NCBI GenBank assembly: GCA_026770585.1
Contig: MU646651.1
Coordinates: 81,943 to 95,880, forward strand
DNA from: Baffinella frigidus
Taxonomy: Eukaryota > Cryptophyceae > Cryptomonadales > Baffinellaceae
Direction: 5' to 3'
Length of the DNA: 13,938 bases
The notes below the pieces were generated by a model, which was not told the DNA's origin, ran no database searches, and saw only the letters and a list, made by a program, of their open reading frames with translations. Made by a program: the position numbers and the translations under genes. Each line of letters begins with the position of its first letter. Position 1 is the first letter of the stretch. Of the stretch, positions 10,301-13,300 are shown in pieces.

Positions 10301-13300
10301 CGACGTGTACACTAAGGAGACGAGGAGGGGAATCGGGCCATCTCCATAGTCAGGCAGAGAGAGGTGTGAGGCTTGCCTGTACGCACGCGCCGCGTTTGTT
10401 CTGTCTTGCTATGGCGCGCACGCTCGCTGACCGACTATTCTCAAGTTGACAAGCTGGTTGTGCGGTACAAATTCGTCAACTTCACAGCGGAATAGCGCGC
10501 GCGGGAAGCAAAATGGTGACAGCCCAAATAGACCAAGACAGAGGCAGGGGCTCGCAACCTGGACGCATCGGGCTACGAAGGGAAGCTACGCGAGTGAGGC
10601 AGGGTTGGGCGGCTTGCCTGGACGCACGCGCCGCTCTTGTTCTGTCGTGCCATGCCGCGCACACTCGCTTCCGCGCCCGGTCGGTACGCCCCCTGGTTCA
10701 GGGTTCGGGTTTAGGTTTTGGTGTTGAGGGGTTTGGTGTATCTTGAAAAAATTAGAATTTGGGATTTAGAGTTTAGGGTTTAGGCTGCAGGGTTTACAGT
10801 TTCGGAGTTTGGGCGTTTGGGGTTTAGGGGTTGGGTTTTAGGGTTTGGGGTTTAGGGTTGAGGGTTTAGGGGTTTGGGCGTTCGGGGTTCAGAGGTTGGG
10901 TTTTAGGGCTTCGGGATTCGGGTTTCGGGTTTTGGGGGTTGGGGTTTGGGAGGTTCTCAGAGCGCGGCCCACCGAGACAAAAGTCGAGAGTGGAACGTCT
11001 CAAAGCAAAAGTGGAACCTCTGTTAACTTAAGAAGTAACAGTGGATTACCAGGGCGGACCACGAGAGCGGGCAGGATGCTGTGCGCCACTGCACGTCCCG
11101 CACGATTGTTGACCTGGTGCAGGATGGAGGATTGAGGGTTGGTACGCACCAGCCCTCGAAGTGGAGCAAATCGATATGGTAACTTGAGCCATTTCCTTCG
11201 AGGGGCCGGTCGTTTTCAACCGGCTGCCCGAAGGAAATGGCTGGAGTTTCAACCTCAATTTGGTCTACTTCAGAGGACCGCGAGAGCGGGCAGGATGCTG
11301 TGCGCCACTGCACGTCCCGCACGATTGTTGACCTGGTGGAGGGGTTGGGGTTTGTGGGTGGGGTTGAGGGTGTAGGGTGTAGGGTGTAGGGTGCAGGGTG
11401 TAGGGTGTAGGGTGTAGGGTGTAAGGTGTGGAGGGTAGGGTGTAGTGTGTAGGGTGTAGGGTTTGGGGTTGAGGGGTTGGGACTCAGGGTTCGGGGAATT
11501 GGCATGGGTTGTAGGGTGAAGGGTGTAGGGTGTAGGGTACAGGATTTAGCAATTAGGTTTTGGGGGTTAGGGTGTAGGGATCACAACGTAGGGTCTGGGG
11601 ATGGGACCTACGGTTGAGGGTTCATGGTGTAGGGTCCGGGGTTAAGGGTTTAGGGTGCATGGTTTAGGGTTTAGGGTGCATGGTTTATGGTGCAGGGTCT
11701 AGGGCTTCGGGTTGAGGGTTTGGGGTTTAGGGTTTAGGGTTTAGGGTTTAGGGTTTAGGGTGCAGGGTCTAGAGTTTAGGGTTTACAGTTGAGGGTTCAG
11801 GGTCCAGGGTAGGGTCTAGGGCGTGGGTCATGTTGACCGTCGCACGCGATAAATCCCCGGGGCCCTTGGCTCCTCCTGAGGCTCCGATCCTCCCGTGCCC
11901 CCCCCACCCCCCCCGTACATCGCCCCGGGAAGCGAGTATCCTGCAGGGTGCTAACGTGTGTCAGGGTGTCGTTAACTTATGTTTGAATTTCGTTGACTTA
12001 TGCCAGGGTTTAGCGTGTGGGGGTTCGGGTTTAGGGTTTGGGGTTTCACCTCCGGAGGTGCGCTCCCAAAAGTCAAGGTCGCCTGCTAAGTTGTTGGAGC
12101 GCAGGAAGCGGCCGTCCTCGTCCCAGTCGATGCATGTCACCGCGGCCGCCTGGAGGGGTTTGGGGTTTGGGGTTTGAGGTCTGGGGTTGGGGGTTTGGGG
12201 TGTAGGGTGTGGGTTCCAGGTTTTGAGGTCAAGGGTTTAGGGTGTCGCTGCGGCCCCCATATCAGGCCGCCTGGTATGGGGTTTGGGGTTGGGGGTTTAG
12301 ATTTTAAACCCCCAAACCCTAAATCCTAAACCCTAGTCGATGCATGTCACGAGGCTCGCCTGGTGTGGAGGTGAGAGGTGAGGGGTTTAGCGGTTGGGGT
12401 TGGGGGTTTAGGGGTTTGGGCGTGTGGTTTAGGGTTCAAGGTTTAGGGTGAAGGGTTTAGGGTTTCAGGTCTGGGGTTTAGAGGGCAGGAGTGTAGGGTT
12501 CATGAGATGCAAGAGCGCACCTGCCCGCTGGCAGTGCCCCCCTGGCGCGCGACGCCACCCCCCTCGACCAACGCCTCCTCGCCAGGCCTCGCGCCCAGCT
12601 CTCGAGGGAGCTCCCACACCTGATATTGCGGGTTAGGGTTTAGCGTAGAGCGTATAGCGTAGAGCCTGTATCGGTGAGGGTGCAGGGTGGAGGGTGGAGG
12701 GTGGAGGTTATAGAGTGTGGGGTATAGGGTGTAGGGTGTAGGGTTCAGGGTTTAGGTGTAGGGTGTAGGAACCATATACCCTATAGTGTAGAAATTGTTT
12801 GCCCTATCCCGTAAGTGGCGAGTAAGCTCATACGCCTTACCGTAGGGCCCTAGGACCTGCCTACGACCTCTTGGGGGTCAATTTTGACCCCCTCGCCACT
12901 TAAGGGATACAGGTTCAGGGGAGGGAGACCTCGACGCGGCCGTCCGCAAATCCTGCCATCATCGTGCCCCCTCCTCCTAAACCCGTATAGGGTATATGCT
13001 TTCTACATTAGGGTGCATAGTTCCTGCACCCTACACCTAAACCCTGCAAGCCGCGATCGTGCCCCCGCTCGACCCTAACCCCCAAACCCTCAACTTCTAC
13101 CTACCCCTACCCGGCCAAAAAGGCACAGGCTGTAACACGCTCCCTAGCCTCCATAGGAAGACAGCAGGACGTTCAGCTCCAGGGTAGACTCCTACCCTAT
13201 GGGGTTTAGGGGTTGGGGGTTTAGGGGAGGGGCGCAGTTTAGGGTTTAGGGTTTAGGTCCAGGGTTCAGGGTTTAGGGTTGAGACCTCGATTCGCCCGTC

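Larger units (their letters stand above)
12157..12505 (+). repeat. Telomere-like array, intron 3
   Basis: Mostly TTTGGGG and TTTAGGG variants, interrupted by the two exon-4 fragments and the inverted stretch 12305-12336. Nothing else is recognised in this 371-bp intron. Confidence 0.85.

Noticed and set aside
12930-12976. Using this copy as the functional exon 2
   Set aside because: Its length from the available acceptors gives the wrong phase to exon 1, whereas 13286-13340 fits both sides.
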